A stretch of DNA of 64,000 nucleotides from Klebsiella pneumoniae (GTDB lineage Bacteria; Pseudomonadota; Gammaproteobacteria; Enterobacterales; Enterobacteriaceae). A program made the translations under genes and the position numbers. This document shows, in pieces, positions 1 through 8,628 of the stretch; position 1 is the first letter of the stretch, and every line of letters begins with the position of its first letter. The notes under the pieces are model-generated. The model was not told the DNA's origin. It saw only the letters and a program-made list of their open reading frames with translations, and ran no database searches. The stretch spans positions 3,041,347-3,105,346 of the forward strand of contig NZ_KN046818.1 in NCBI RefSeq assembly GCF_000742135.1. Direction: 5' to 3'.

Positions 1-1
1 G

Positions 2-922
2 AACACCGCTGACCGTCTGCTTGCCAGCATGAACAATCACATCTTTCCGGTCATTGGCAACCTGCCTGTATCAGAACTTAAACCCCGTCATTTCATTGAC
101 CTGCTGAAAAGGATCGAGGAAAAAGGTCTGCTGGAAGTTGCGTCCCGCACGCGGCAGCACCTGAGTAACATAATGCGCCATGCGGTTCATCAGGGGTTAA
201 TCGATACGAACCCGGCAGCAAATCTTGGCGGCGTGACCACACCTCCTGTCAGACGGCACTATCCTGCCCTGCCACTGGAGCGGCTGCCTGAACTGCTTGA
301 ACGTATTGAGGCATATCATCAGGGCCGTGAACTGACGCGGTTGGCCGTCCTGCTGATGCTGCATGTGTTCATTCGCTCCAGTGAACTGCGTTTCGCCCGC
401 TGGTCAGAGATTGATTTCACAAACCGAGTCTGGACGATACCCGCGACGCGAGAACCCATTATTGGCGTGCGTTATTCCGGCCGCGGGGCCAAAATGCGAA
501 TGCCGCATATCGTACCCCTCTCAGAACAGTCCATCGCCATTCTGAAACAGATTAAGGATATCACCGGTAATAATGAACTGATCTTCCCCGGCGACCATAA
601 CCCGTATAAGCCAATGTGTGAAAACACGGTCAATAAGGCACTGCGGGTGATGGGTTACGACACGAAAAAGGATATCTGCGGTCACGGCTTCCGGGCAATG
701 GCATGCAGTGCGCTGATGGAATCGGGTTTATGGGCAAAGGACGCAGTAGAACGCCAGATGAGTCATCAGGAGCGCAATACCGTGCGCATGGCTTATATTC
801 ATAAGGCAGAGCACCTAGAAGCCCGCAAAGCGATGATGCAGTGGTGGTCGGATTATCTGGAAGCATGCCGAGAATCTTATGCACCGCCTTATACAATTGG
901 TAAAAATAAGTTTATCCCATAG
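2..922 (+). CDS. int: P4-like tyrosine recombinase (ICE/HPI integrase), 5' end outside the window
   Basis: Site-specific tyrosine recombinase that would integrate and excise the element at an asn tRNA gene, as known for the HPI integrase. The frame is open from base 2 (the residues before the first internal Met at 29 fit the family), so this is the C-terminal 306 residues of a protein usually about 420 long; the arm-binding N-terminus is off the left edge. Catalytic-domain elements are visible: Arg in the helix FIRSSELRFARW, the HGFRAM box (HxxR) and the Tyr in MAYIHKAEH. It is followed, in the opposite orientation, by ybtS, the standard HPI layout. No disruption is seen in the visible part. 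Confidence 0.93.
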   Translation, partial: NTADRLLASMNNHIFPVIGNLPVSELKPRHFIDLLKRIEEKGLLEVASRTRQHLSNIMRHAVHQGLIDTNPAANLGGVTTPPVRRHYPALPLERLPELLERIEAYHQGRELTRLAVLLMLHVFIRSSELRFARWSEIDFTNRVWTIPATREPIIGVRYSGRGAKMRMPHIVPLSEQSIAILKQIKDITGNNELIFPGDHNPYKPMCENTVNKALRVMGYDTKKDICGHGFRAMACSALMESGLWAKDAVERQMSHQERNTVRMAYIHKAEHLEARKAMMQWWSDYLEACRESYAPPYTIGKNKFIP

Positions 923-956
923 TATACTAACGAATCCCACACTCTGGCAAATTACC

Positions 957-985
957 ACCACCTCTACAGGAGGTGGTTCTATATA
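957..985 (+). terminator. Hairpin after int
   Basis: An 8-bp stem, ACCACCTC (957-964) paired with GAGGTGGT (970-977), lies 34 bases after the int stop. The following sequence is T-containing but not a clean T run, so termination is plausible rather than certain. Confidence 0.4.
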
Positions 986-1032
986 GACTTTTATCAACTT
1001 CATGACGAAAAACACCTATTTTATCCAAAAAG

Positions 1033-1078
1033 AAGACAATAGAGTCACAGAGGAATCAAAGAGCGACTCAATTGTCTT
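1033..1078 (-). terminator. Hairpin downstream of ybtS
   Basis: AAGACAATAGAGTC (1033-1046) pairs with GACTCAATTGTCTT (1065-1078) with one mismatch and an 18-nt loop. Read on the minus strand it lies just after ybtS and is followed by CTTCTTTTTGG, so it could end the ybtPQXS transcript. Confidence 0.45.
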
Positions 1079-1115
1079 TGGACAGTCTGGTTGTGAGGTT
1101 AGAAAACAGTTACTC

Positions 1116-2420
1116 CTACACCATTAAATAGGGCGCAATGCTCGCTAATTTCTCCCTGGTTTCCGTCAGTTCGCGTTCCGGTGTAGATTGCGCGATGATT
1201 CCCGCCCCCGCTTGTATCCAGCAGCGCTGGCTGTCCTGAAATACGGAACGCAGAACTAGCGCCGCATCGAAGCGCATATCGTCCAGCAGCAGAATTGCGC
1301 CGGAATAGAGCTCTCGCGGCGTCTTCTCAATTTGCATAATCGCGTTCAGGGCAGCGTTTTTAGGGATACCTGAGGCGGTAATCGACGGAAACAGCACGGT
1401 AAACGCATCCCAGGCATCCTTGTTTTCCGCAAGCTGACCGCTCACGCCGGACCCCAGATGCTGAACGCTGCCGCGCTGGCGAACCGACATTAAATCTTCA
1501 ACCACCACGCTGCCCAGCAGGCAAACGGCCTCCAGTTCAGCAATCGCTTCTTTGACAGAAAGGATATGCTCAAGCACCTCTTTACTGTCGTGCAGCAGTT
1601 CTGCCTCTTTCGCCTTATTATGCTCCGGGTTTCCCATGCGATCGCGGGTGCCCGCAAGCGGTTCAGTGACCACTTTATTGCCCGTCACTGACATCACCAG
1701 TTCCGGGCTAAAGCCCAGCGCTTCGCGTCCTTCCTGACGGAACATAAACGAGCGCACAGGTGTATTTGCCTGCCGCCCGTATAACAGCGTGGCGGGCATA
1801 TCAATCCGCGATGGCAGGGGAATAGCGCGCGAGACAATCACTTTGACATACTCGCCACGGCGGATCTCCGCAACGGCGCGTGCAACCTGTTGTTTATACG
1901 CCTCGCCATTGAGGGCGGTATCCACCGCCAGTGGTGCGTTCTGCGTCGTTGTACTGGCCTCTTTTACCCACTCACACAAACGTCGGCCCCCGTCGGCGGA
2001 GTCCGCATAAACGGTGACATTTCCCTTTTCAAAAATAAGTTCTTCACGGGGAACGGTTAACGTCAGCAGCGGCCACTCCCCGGCGTTAAAGGCAATCCCC
2101 CGCGCATGCGCCGCAAAGTTGAACCCAACCTGTCCATAAACCCGACGTCCTTTGACCTGAGGATGTGCCATAAAACGACGCGCGCAGTCGGTAATGGAAT
2201 CCACCGCCCATTGTTGCTCCCCGGCACCATCAATAAATGTCGCCTGCGTTCCGTCGGCATTAATGTGCAACCGTGCCAGGCACCCTTTGCCTAAATACCA
2301 ACAGGGTTGACGCTCATAGACATAACACTCTTCTTCTGCGAACTGGCGTAAAACGCCAGAAATCGTCGGCAGCCATTGTTCCTCTGGTAACGCCAGGTGT
2401 AAAAATTCACTGATTTTCAT
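1116..2420 (-). CDS. ybtS: Salicylate synthase YbtS (Irp9)
   Basis: Converts chorismate to salicylate via isochorismate, giving the aryl starter of yersiniabactin in the cytoplasm. The 434 residues equal the known length of YbtS/Irp9. The chorismate-binding family signatures are present in the C-terminal half: EPLAGTRDRMG, then GNPEHNKAKEAELLHDS, and a C-terminal ETREKLASIAPYLMV that ends the fold. It is the last gene of the leftward ybtP-ybtQ-ybtX-ybtS run, 27 bases after ybtX. It is expected to be Fur-repressed and YbtA-activated from the ybtP promoter. No frameshift or missing motif is seen. Confidence 0.97.
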   Translation of the reverse strand: MKISEFLHLALPEEQWLPTISGVLRQFAEEECYVYERQPCWYLGKGCLARLHINADGTQATFIDGAGEQQWAVDSITDCARRFMAHPQVKGRRVYGQVGFNFAAHARGIAFNAGEWPLLTLTVPREELIFEKGNVTVYADSADGGRRLCEWVKEASTTTQNAPLAVDTALNGEAYKQQVARAVAEIRRGEYVKVIVSRAIPLPSRIDMPATLLYGRQANTPVRSFMFRQEGREALGFSPELVMSVTGNKVVTEPLAGTRDRMGNPEHNKAKEAELLHDSKEVLEHILSVKEAIAELEAVCLLGSVVVEDLMSVRQRGSVQHLGSGVSGQLAENKDAWDAFTVLFPSITASGIPKNAALNAIMQIEKTPRELYSGAILLLDDMRFDAALVLRSVFQDSQRCWIQAGAGIIAQSTPERELTETREKLASIAPYLMV

Positions 2421-2447
2421 CCCTTACCTCTCTGTGTTATTCCCGGA

Positions 2448-3728
2448 TCAATCAATTGCGCTTGTCATCAGTTCTCTTGCCGAATGCAGCCGGATATAAG
2501 CAACCCACGCCGCCAGCAACGTGAATACCCCGGCAAACAGGAAGCAGGCCGCATAGCCAAAATGTTGAGCAACAACGCCGCCGATAACACCAGCCAGGAT
2601 GGCGATTGCCGCGTCAGTACATTGAAAGAGGGTGAAGTCGACACCGGCCTGCAAAGGCGATGAAAGCGACATCAGCGTGGCGTAAAGACAGACCAGCGCG
2701 CAGGCCAGCGAAATGGACTGGACAATGACCAGACACTGGAGAATCGGCAGCAACAGATGACCCGGCGCCATCATGAACGTCATCACCACCGCCAGCAGCG
2801 CGATCCCCTGGACGCCATAAGCCGTCAACAGCGCTCTGCCGGGTGAGGTGTATTTCATCAGTAATCCGCCGGCCAGCGTTCCTGCTATGCCCGCTGCAAT
2901 ATTGCCGCCGCTGAACAGCGCGCCCAACGCAGACATGCTCAACCCATGATCCAACAACAGCGGCGCCAGAAGAGGCAGCACAAACCGCATGCCTGAATTC
3001 AGCATTAATACCAGCAGTAAGCCTAGGCGCGCCTGCTTCCTCCTTAGCGCATAACCTAACGCCGGAACATGCGGGATAGGCGCTGTTCGCGTCGGCTCCG
3101 TAATGCGCCACAGCGGGAATGACAGCGCCATAATCAGCATCGCCATCATCAGCATGGCGACAGGCCAGCCGGATGCTGCCGACAACATCAGGAACACCCC
3201 GCCGCCGCACATCATTCCCAGATAGCTGCCGCCGACCTGCACGCTGTTTCCCCAGCCGTAACCCGCGCGAGTCAGTTGATCGACGCAAAAGCCGTCGCTG
3301 GCGATATCAATGGTGGAAGCGACCGTGCCTGCCACCATAAACAGAACAAATAACGCGACGATTTGCGTATCGGGAAATCCTCCTTCTCGCCCAAACCAGC
3401 CAATCGCTGCGGCAATCATCAGGATCGCCGCTAGCGCGACCTGACCACGCAGGATTAACATCCGCGAACGGCGTTCCTGGCTACCGGGCGGAAGCCGCCA
3501 GCGTTCGATCCACGGCGCCCAAATAAACTTCAGCGCCCAGGGCAGCATGAACAGGGTTGTCGCACCGGCAAGCGCCAGCGATCCGCCAGCAGCGCGCACC
3601 AGCGCGGGTAAGGACTGCATAGACAGCGCCGATACCAGACTCTGCGTCACATAGACGCCGGCAATAGCAAAAATCACCCGCCCGGTCGTCAACGTCAGCG
3701 GTTTCACATTCGACTGAACATCACTCAT
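2448..3728 (-). CDS. ybtX: MFS transporter YbtX (Irp6/Irp8-type)
   Basis: Inner-membrane major facilitator protein of the yersiniabactin locus, 426 residues with about 12 hydrophobic helices throughout. I use the start at 3728 (MSDVQSNVKPL) because it gives the known length and overlaps the ybtQ stop by 8 bases, as expected for translational coupling; an in-frame upstream extension of 41 codons lies inside ybtQ and is not family-like. Its exact substrate is uncertain; in Yersinia it is not needed for iron uptake by yersiniabactin and has been linked to zinc acquisition. It sits between the ABC importer genes and ybtS. Confidence 0.95.
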   Translation of the reverse strand: MSDVQSNVKPLTLTTGRVIFAIAGVYVTQSLVSALSMQSLPALVRAAGGSLALAGATTLFMLPWALKFIWAPWIERWRLPPGSQERRSRMLILRGQVALAAILMIAAAIGWFGREGGFPDTQIVALFVLFMVAGTVASTIDIASDGFCVDQLTRAGYGWGNSVQVGGSYLGMMCGGGVFLMLSAASGWPVAMLMMAMLIMALSFPLWRITEPTRTAPIPHVPALGYALRRKQARLGLLLVLMLNSGMRFVLPLLAPLLLDHGLSMSALGALFSGGNIAAGIAGTLAGGLLMKYTSPGRALLTAYGVQGIALLAVVMTFMMAPGHLLLPILQCLVIVQSISLACALVCLYATLMSLSSPLQAGVDFTLFQCTDAAIAILAGVIGGVVAQHFGYAACFLFAGVFTLLAAWVAYIRLHSARELMTSAID

Positions 3729-5523
3729 GCACCCACTCTCCAGACGCGGAAACCCCGTCGTCGCGCCACACGCGCGCGGCCATTTGCGCCTGCCACAGCG
3801 CCTGATAACGTCCATGATGTGAGAGCAATTGCGCATGAGTACCCTGCTCAACCACCTGTCCCTCTTCCATCACCAGAATGTTTCCGGCCCCGGCGATGGT
3901 GGATAAACGGTGAGCGATGATAATCACCGTCCGGTTGTGAACCAGGTTATCGATCGCTTTTTGCACCGCCAGCTCGCTTTCAATATCCAGCGCGGCAGTC
4001 GGTTCATCGAGAATGACGACCGGCGCGTTTTTCAATAACGCTCTGGCAATGGAAATCCGCTGGCGCTCGCCGCCCGATAGCTGGCCGCCCATCTCTCCCA
4101 TTGGCGTCAGCCAGCCTTGCGGAAGACGGGAAATAAACTCAAGGCACTGCGCCGCGCGGGCGGCCTCTTCTACCTCCTGCCGCGTCGCCTGTGGGCGCGC
4201 GATACGGATATTCGCCAGCAGCGTGTCATCAAACAGCCAGACATCCTGGAAAACAACAGAAATCAGGCTATTGAGCTGTTCCGGCGTCAGGCGGCGAATA
4301 TCGACGCCGCCAATAGAAATCTGCCCTTGCTGCGGATCGGCATAGCGCATTAACAGTTTGGTGACCGTAGTTTTGCCTGCGCCGGAGGCACCCACCAGCG
4401 CGCTCATACTGGCTGCCGGGAACGTCAAAGAAACATGATTAAGCGCGTGGCCGTCGCCTTCTTCGTAGCGATAGCTGACGTTGTCAAAGCGGATATCGTA
4501 ACGTTCCGGCATCTCGCTTTGCTCTGCGACGGGAAGCGGTGCTATCGCCATAAACCGCTCAATCCGTTGCAGGGCGCTGGCGATCAGTTCCACAACCGAG
4601 GTGTAGCTGATAAACATCGCCATCGGTTCTGCGAAGCGCATAATCATCGCGACGGCGGCAATCAAAAAGGCGAGGTTCAGAGTGCCCGTCACTACCCAGA
4701 CGATCCCGGATAACACCACCACCTGTAGGCCCAACTCCACGACGCTGGCGATCAGCATCGTCGCGCCAGCGCCCTGACGGTGAGTGCGGGTCTGTAAGTT
4801 TTCCAGCGCATTGAAATGCGCCAGCAGCGCCCGGCTTTTATCGGCATCGCTGCCGCAGGTGCGCAATACCATCATCCCCTGAGCAAATTCAACGATATCG
4901 CCGCTCAGACGCTGGTGCGCTTCCCCCAGCGTCTGCATTTGTCGCCGCATCGCCGGGCGGCGCCAGTAATAAAACGGCACCAGCAGAGGGAAGATCAGCA
5001 ACATCACCAGCCCCAGCCGCCAGTCTATCCACAATGTCGCCAGCGACGCCGTCAGCGGCGTGACAATGGTGAGCAGCAAAATATTGGCTATCGCAATAAC
5101 ATAATTGAGGTTTTCATCCACGCTGCCCAGCAGCAAGGCGTTCATTTCACCCGCCCTGCCGCGCTGGAGCTTCTCCAGCGGCACGCGGCGTAACTGCTCG
5201 CCAAGTCGCAGGCGCAACTCATGGGTGGCCTGCGCCAGATGACCACGGTATTCAAAGCCCAGGCCATACCAGCGTAGCACCAGCGTCACAATTGCGGCGA
5301 CGCTGAAGGCCATAGCCCAGTTAAGAAGTTGCGGCGCATCTCCCCGTAACAGCGCATCAATGATCGGATAAAGACAGGCAAAGGCGATCCCCTGCATGAA
5401 TGCCGCCAGCAACAGCGCCAGCATACTGCGTCGCAGCATCCTGGCCTGACTGCCAACGCTGGAGATAAGCTGGCGCCAGTTGACGCGCCAGGCCAGGTTA
5501 TCCGCAGGATTATTGTCTTTCAT
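3721..5523 (-). CDS. ybtQ: Yersiniabactin ABC importer subunit YbtQ
   Basis: Inner-membrane permease-ATPase that, with YbtP, imports ferric yersiniabactin; it has an exporter-type architecture although it works in import. The start at 5523 (MKDNNPADN) gives 600 residues, the known length, and is preceded by an AGGTGG ribosome site; it overlaps ybtP by 14 bases. The N-terminal half holds six transmembrane helices. The C-terminal ATPase shows Walker A (GASGAGKTT), the signature LSGGERQRIS, Walker B (VVILDEPT) and a switch His (IIAHRLST). All ATPase motifs are intact, so uptake should work if FyuA and TonB do. Confidence 0.96.
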   Translation of the reverse strand: MKDNNPADNLAWRVNWRQLISSVGSQARMLRRSMLALLLAAFMQGIAFACLYPIIDALLRGDAPQLLNWAMAFSVAAIVTLVLRWYGLGFEYRGHLAQATHELRLRLGEQLRRVPLEKLQRGRAGEMNALLLGSVDENLNYVIAIANILLLTIVTPLTASLATLWIDWRLGLVMLLIFPLLVPFYYWRRPAMRRQMQTLGEAHQRLSGDIVEFAQGMMVLRTCGSDADKSRALLAHFNALENLQTRTHRQGAGATMLIASVVELGLQVVVLSGIVWVVTGTLNLAFLIAAVAMIMRFAEPMAMFISYTSVVELIASALQRIERFMAIAPLPVAEQSEMPERYDIRFDNVSYRYEEGDGHALNHVSLTFPAASMSALVGASGAGKTTVTKLLMRYADPQQGQISIGGVDIRRLTPEQLNSLISVVFQDVWLFDDTLLANIRIARPQATRQEVEEAARAAQCLEFISRLPQGWLTPMGEMGGQLSGGERQRISIARALLKNAPVVILDEPTAALDIESELAVQKAIDNLVHNRTVIIIAHRLSTIAGAGNILVMEEGQVVEQGTHAQLLSHHGRYQALWQAQMAARVWRDDGVSASGEWVHE

Positions 5524-7312
5524 TTTCCACCACCTCTTCCTGTGTTCCACCCGGCACCCAATGCTGCGCCTGCTGATAGTGTTGCCAGAGCCGTTGATAC
5601 AGGCCGCCCTGCGCCAACAGTTGCGTATGGTTCCCCATTTCCCTGAGCTGTCCGTCGGAAAACAGCAATATCACATCGGCCTGAGTCACCATTGAGAGAC
5701 GATGCGCGACCATGATGACCGTCCGGCCACGCATGGCCGCCGCGAGCGCCTTGATAAGCGCCGCTTCGTTTTCCGGGTCAGCAAACGCCGTCGCCTCATC
5801 GAGCACCAGGATGGGGCGATCCTGCAAAAGCGCCCGGGCGATAGTAATGCGCTGCCGCTGGCCGCCGGAGAGAAATACCCCACGTTCCCCGACTCGTGTG
5901 TTGTAACCTTCTGGCAGAGCGCTAATAAAATCATGGGCCTGCGCCACTCTGGCCGCCGCTATTACCGCCTCCAGCGGCGTATCCGGCGCGCCCAGACGAA
6001 TGTTATTGGCTATCGTGTCGGCAAAAAGGAAGTTGTCCTGAAACACAAACGAGAGTTGCTTCATCAGGGTGTCCGTCTGCATATCACGCAGATCCACGCC
6101 TCCAATACGGATATGGCCTTTGTCCGGGTCGGCGTAACGCAGCAGCAAGCGCGCCACGGTGCTTTTTCCGGCGCCGCTTGGCCCGACCAGCGCCACAATT
6201 TGCCCGGCAGGCACATGAAAGCTCACCTCCTGCAACGCGGCACCAGTACGCGCTTGCGGATAATGAAAGCTCACCTGCTCAAAGGTAATGCTCGCCTCTT
6301 GCGGCTGCTGGTCAGACTGCGGCAGCGATAACTCCGGCATCGCGAGAACCTGATAAATACGCTGAATGCTTAAACGCGTTTGCGCGACCAGGTTATTGAG
6401 CATCATCATTGGCATTACGGATTCGGCCATTCCGCTGCCCAGCAGTAAAACGGCCACCCACGCGATAAAATCGAAACTGCCATAGTGCAGCAGGCCGTAT
6501 CCCGACCAGATCAGGACAAACAGGGTCGGGAGAGGATTCAGAATCGAGAAGGAAAAACGCGCTGAAAAACCGGCTTTGCGATACCAGGTTTTGAGCACAT
6601 CGACCCACTCTTCAAGGGCGCGTTGATAGCGCAAAAAACTGGTGCTGCCGCTATCAAACGTTCTCACCACGGGCATGGCCTGCGCGAACTCAATCACCGC
6701 CGCGCTAACCTGCTCGCGCGCCTTATGATAACGCTGAGCCATATCTTCCGAACGCTGGCGGGCGAGCACGAGAACAACCGATCCAAACGCCAGTACCCCC
6801 AGCGTCGCGATTGCCAGCCGCCAGTCCAGCCAGAACAAGATAACGATTGTCGCCAGCGGCATGATGATCGCGCGGGCATAGAGCGGCGTGCTGTCGGCCA
6901 CAAAAATATGTAACGACTTCACGTCATCCAGCATCACTTTCGCCACTGACCCGCTGCCCATTTGCTGTAACACGCCAGGCGGAAGCTGCAATGCTTTACG
7001 GGCTAACCTGCTGCGCAGACTGTTCTCCAGATGAAAAGCCGCGTAATGAGAGGTGTTGAACGCCTGTAAGCGCAGAACAAAAGTTAAGACCACGCAGCCG
7101 ATCACGCCGCCCAGCGGCCAGGCCGGAATAGCGTCAGGCGTCGCGCGAATGTCACGCAGGCTCCACGCCAGAAAAAGGAGCGCCCCCAGGCTGGTTAATG
7201 CCGCCAGCCCCGCCAGCGCCATAGCTAAAATAACCTTCCTGCGAACCGGTGTAATCACCTGCCAGAGAGGAAATCGGGACAGCGATTCAGTATTGGATGA
7301 TTGAGATGACAT
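5510..7312 (-). CDS. ybtP: Yersiniabactin ABC importer subunit YbtP
   Basis: First gene of the leftward ybtPQXS operon; 600 residues, as in Yersinia. It has a six-helix transmembrane domain (about residues 25-320) and a C-terminal ATPase with Walker A (GPSGAGKST), signature LSGGQRQRIT, Walker B (ILVLDEAT) and the switch motif MVAHRLSM. Partner of YbtQ in moving ferric yersiniabactin across the inner membrane. It is divergent from ybtA, and the 166-base gap between them holds a Fur-box-like sequence and candidate YbtA half-sites. No damage seen. Confidence 0.96.
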   Translation of the reverse strand: MSSQSSNTESLSRFPLWQVITPVRRKVILAMALAGLAALTSLGALLFLAWSLRDIRATPDAIPAWPLGGVIGCVVLTFVLRLQAFNTSHYAAFHLENSLRSRLARKALQLPPGVLQQMGSGSVAKVMLDDVKSLHIFVADSTPLYARAIIMPLATIVILFWLDWRLAIATLGVLAFGSVVLVLARQRSEDMAQRYHKAREQVSAAVIEFAQAMPVVRTFDSGSTSFLRYQRALEEWVDVLKTWYRKAGFSARFSFSILNPLPTLFVLIWSGYGLLHYGSFDFIAWVAVLLLGSGMAESVMPMMMLNNLVAQTRLSIQRIYQVLAMPELSLPQSDQQPQEASITFEQVSFHYPQARTGAALQEVSFHVPAGQIVALVGPSGAGKSTVARLLLRYADPDKGHIRIGGVDLRDMQTDTLMKQLSFVFQDNFLFADTIANNIRLGAPDTPLEAVIAAARVAQAHDFISALPEGYNTRVGERGVFLSGGQRQRITIARALLQDRPILVLDEATAFADPENEAALIKALAAAMRGRTVIMVAHRLSMVTQADVILLFSDGQLREMGNHTQLLAQGGLYQRLWQHYQQAQHWVPGGTQEEVVENERQ

Positions 7313-7344
7313 GGGAGTAACTGAATTTCCTGATGAATTTTTAC

Positions 7345-7377
7345 GGACGCCAAAAACGACAATTCAGGGTGGCGTCC
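7345..7377. repeat. Inverted repeat in the ybtP leader
   Basis: GGACGCC (7345-7351) and GGCGTCC (7371-7377) form a perfect 7-bp inverted repeat with a 19-nt spacer, within the first 65 bases upstream of the ybtP start. It could be an mRNA leader hairpin; no known function can be assigned. Confidence 0.35.
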
Positions 7378-7391
7378 TGAGAATTAATGTG

Positions 7392-7411
7392 AATAATAAC
7401 CATTATCAATA
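7392..7411. promoter_or_regulatory. Putative Fur box, ybtP/ybtA intergenic
   Basis: AATAATAACCATTATCAATA is a good fit to the Fur consensus (GATAATGATAATCATTATC type). The ybtPQXS and ybtA promoters are known to be Fur-controlled in Yersinia; binding here is inferred. Confidence 0.65.
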
Positions 7412-7419
7412 ACTCATCT

Positions 7420-7452
7420 ACCCCATTCGGTTCTATTTATACCCGCATTGGT
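7420..7452. promoter_or_regulatory. Candidate YbtA half-sites, ybtP/ybtA intergenic
   Basis: ACCCCATTCGGTT and ACCCGCATTGGTC occur as imperfect direct copies, 21 bases apart start to start. They resemble the half-site ACCCGTTTCGGGT seen before irp2 and fyuA (about 10 and 8 of 13 matches). Inferred operator for YbtA autoregulation and ybtPQXS activation. Confidence 0.4.
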
Positions 7453-7478
7453 CTAAGCCACAGGGAGATAACCAGGTC

Positions 7479-8438
7479 ATGACGGAGTCACCGCAAACGC
7501 AATCTGAAATCTCTATTCACCAGTTGGTGGTCGGGAAACCTGCAAACGATGGCAATATTCCTGCTCAGTGTGAACTGCTGCGCTGTTCGTTGCAGGAAGG
7601 TATGGATATTTTGCTCTGGAGGGGCCATTTTGCGCGGCCTGAGACGTTGCAGCTACACGACGATCTGGGCAGGATTAACTTCTCGTGCATCCTGGAAGGC
7701 ACATCGCGCTTTGCGATTCAGGGACTCCGGCGCCACACCGACTGGGAGCTTGCGCGCAATCGCCATTACATTACCCATACGCCAGACTGTCGCGGCAGCG
7801 CCTCCTATTGTGGCCGATTCGAGAGCATTACCCTCTCCTTCAGCCCTGAAACCCTCGCGCTGTGGGTGCCGGATATTAGCGCGGTCATTAAGAATAAGAT
7901 CGACTCCCACTGCTGTTGCCAGCAGCAGCGTTGTAATGCTGAAACCCACTTAACGGCTCAGGCCTTGCGTCACGCGCTGATGCGCATGCACGGCGGCTTC
8001 AGTCATGAACAAAAGCCGTCGACGCTATGGTTGCAGGGGCAAAGTCTGGTCATGCTCAGTCTGGTGCTGGATGAACATCGCGAAGACGCCAGTTGCCTCT
8101 CCTGCCACTTCAACCCGATGGAACGCCAGAAACTGCTGCGGGCGAAGGATCTGCTGCTGGCTGATCTGACGCAAGCGCCGGGCGTCGCGGAGCTGGCCAG
8201 AGAGTCCGGTCTGAGCGTTCTCAAAATTAAGCGAGGCTTCCGCGTTCTGTTCAACAACAGCGTCTATGGCCTGTTTCAGGCTGAACGAATGCAGGAAGCC
8301 AGAAGACGCCTGGCCAACGGCAATACCTCCGTCATGACGGTGGCGGCCGATCTGGGCTATGCCAACGCCAGCCATTTCTCTGCCGCCTTCCAGAAACAGT
8401 TTGGCGTAACCCCTTCGACCTTTAAACGCGTGATGTAA
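7479..8438 (+). CDS. ybtA: AraC-family regulator YbtA
   Basis: Cytoplasmic transcription factor that with yersiniabactin activates ybtPQXS, irp2 and fyuA promoters and represses its own. The 319 residues match Yersinia YbtA. The C-terminal third has the two AraC helix-turn-helix units: VAELARESGLSVLKIKRGF and, after the linker helix, VAADLGYANASHFSAAF, followed by the usual FGVTPSTFKR end. The ATG at 7479 follows a GGGAG ribosome site (7463-7467). It is transcribed divergently from ybtP and ends at a strong terminator before the irp2 promoter. Confidence 0.96.
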   Translation: MTESPQTQSEISIHQLVVGKPANDGNIPAQCELLRCSLQEGMDILLWRGHFARPETLQLHDDLGRINFSCILEGTSRFAIQGLRRHTDWELARNRHYITHTPDCRGSASYCGRFESITLSFSPETLALWVPDISAVIKNKIDSHCCCQQQRCNAETHLTAQALRHALMRMHGGFSHEQKPSTLWLQGQSLVMLSLVLDEHREDASCLSCHFNPMERQKLLRAKDLLLADLTQAPGVAELARESGLSVLKIKRGFRVLFNNSVYGLFQAERMQEARRRLANGNTSVMTVAADLGYANASHFSAAFQKQFGVTPSTFKRVM

Positions 8439-8470
8439 CCGGGGTCGCGCCCCCCTAAACTCCTCCCTGA

Positions 8471-8508
8471 CAGAGGCCCGGATACCCCATCCGGGCCTCT
8501 GTTCTTTC
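8471..8508 (+). terminator. Rho-independent terminator after ybtA
   Basis: A perfect 13-bp stem, CAGAGGCCCGGAT (8471-8483) with ATCCGGGCCTCTG (8489-8501) around a 5-nt loop, is followed by TTCTTTCC. It separates ybtA from the irp2 promoter. Confidence 0.85.
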
Positions 8509-8520
8509 CGCCTGTTACCA

Positions 8521-8554
8521 ACCCGAAACGGGCATAAATAAACCCGTTTCGGGT
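8521..8554. promoter_or_regulatory. YbtA operator upstream of irp2 (perfect inverted repeat)
   Basis: ACCCGAAACGGG (8521-8532) and CCCGTTTCGGGT (8543-8554) form a perfect 12-bp inverted repeat with a 10-base spacer, about 75 bases before the irp2 start. The same structure occurs upstream of fyuA. In Yersinia this repeat pair is the YbtA target; here assignment is by position and identity of the two copies. Confidence 0.75.
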
Positions 8555-8563
8555 AGTATCCAA

Positions 8564-8586
8564 TTGTTAATAATTATTATTCTCAT
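8564..8586. promoter_or_regulatory. Putative Fur box upstream of irp2
   Basis: The AT-rich TGTTAATAATTATTATTCTC segment lies between the YbtA repeat and the irp2 ribosome site and resembles a Fur operator overlapping the promoter. Confidence 0.5.
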
Positions 8587-8628
8587 ATGAGCAATGCATT
8601 TCGGTAAGACGTGCCATCAGGAGGAAGA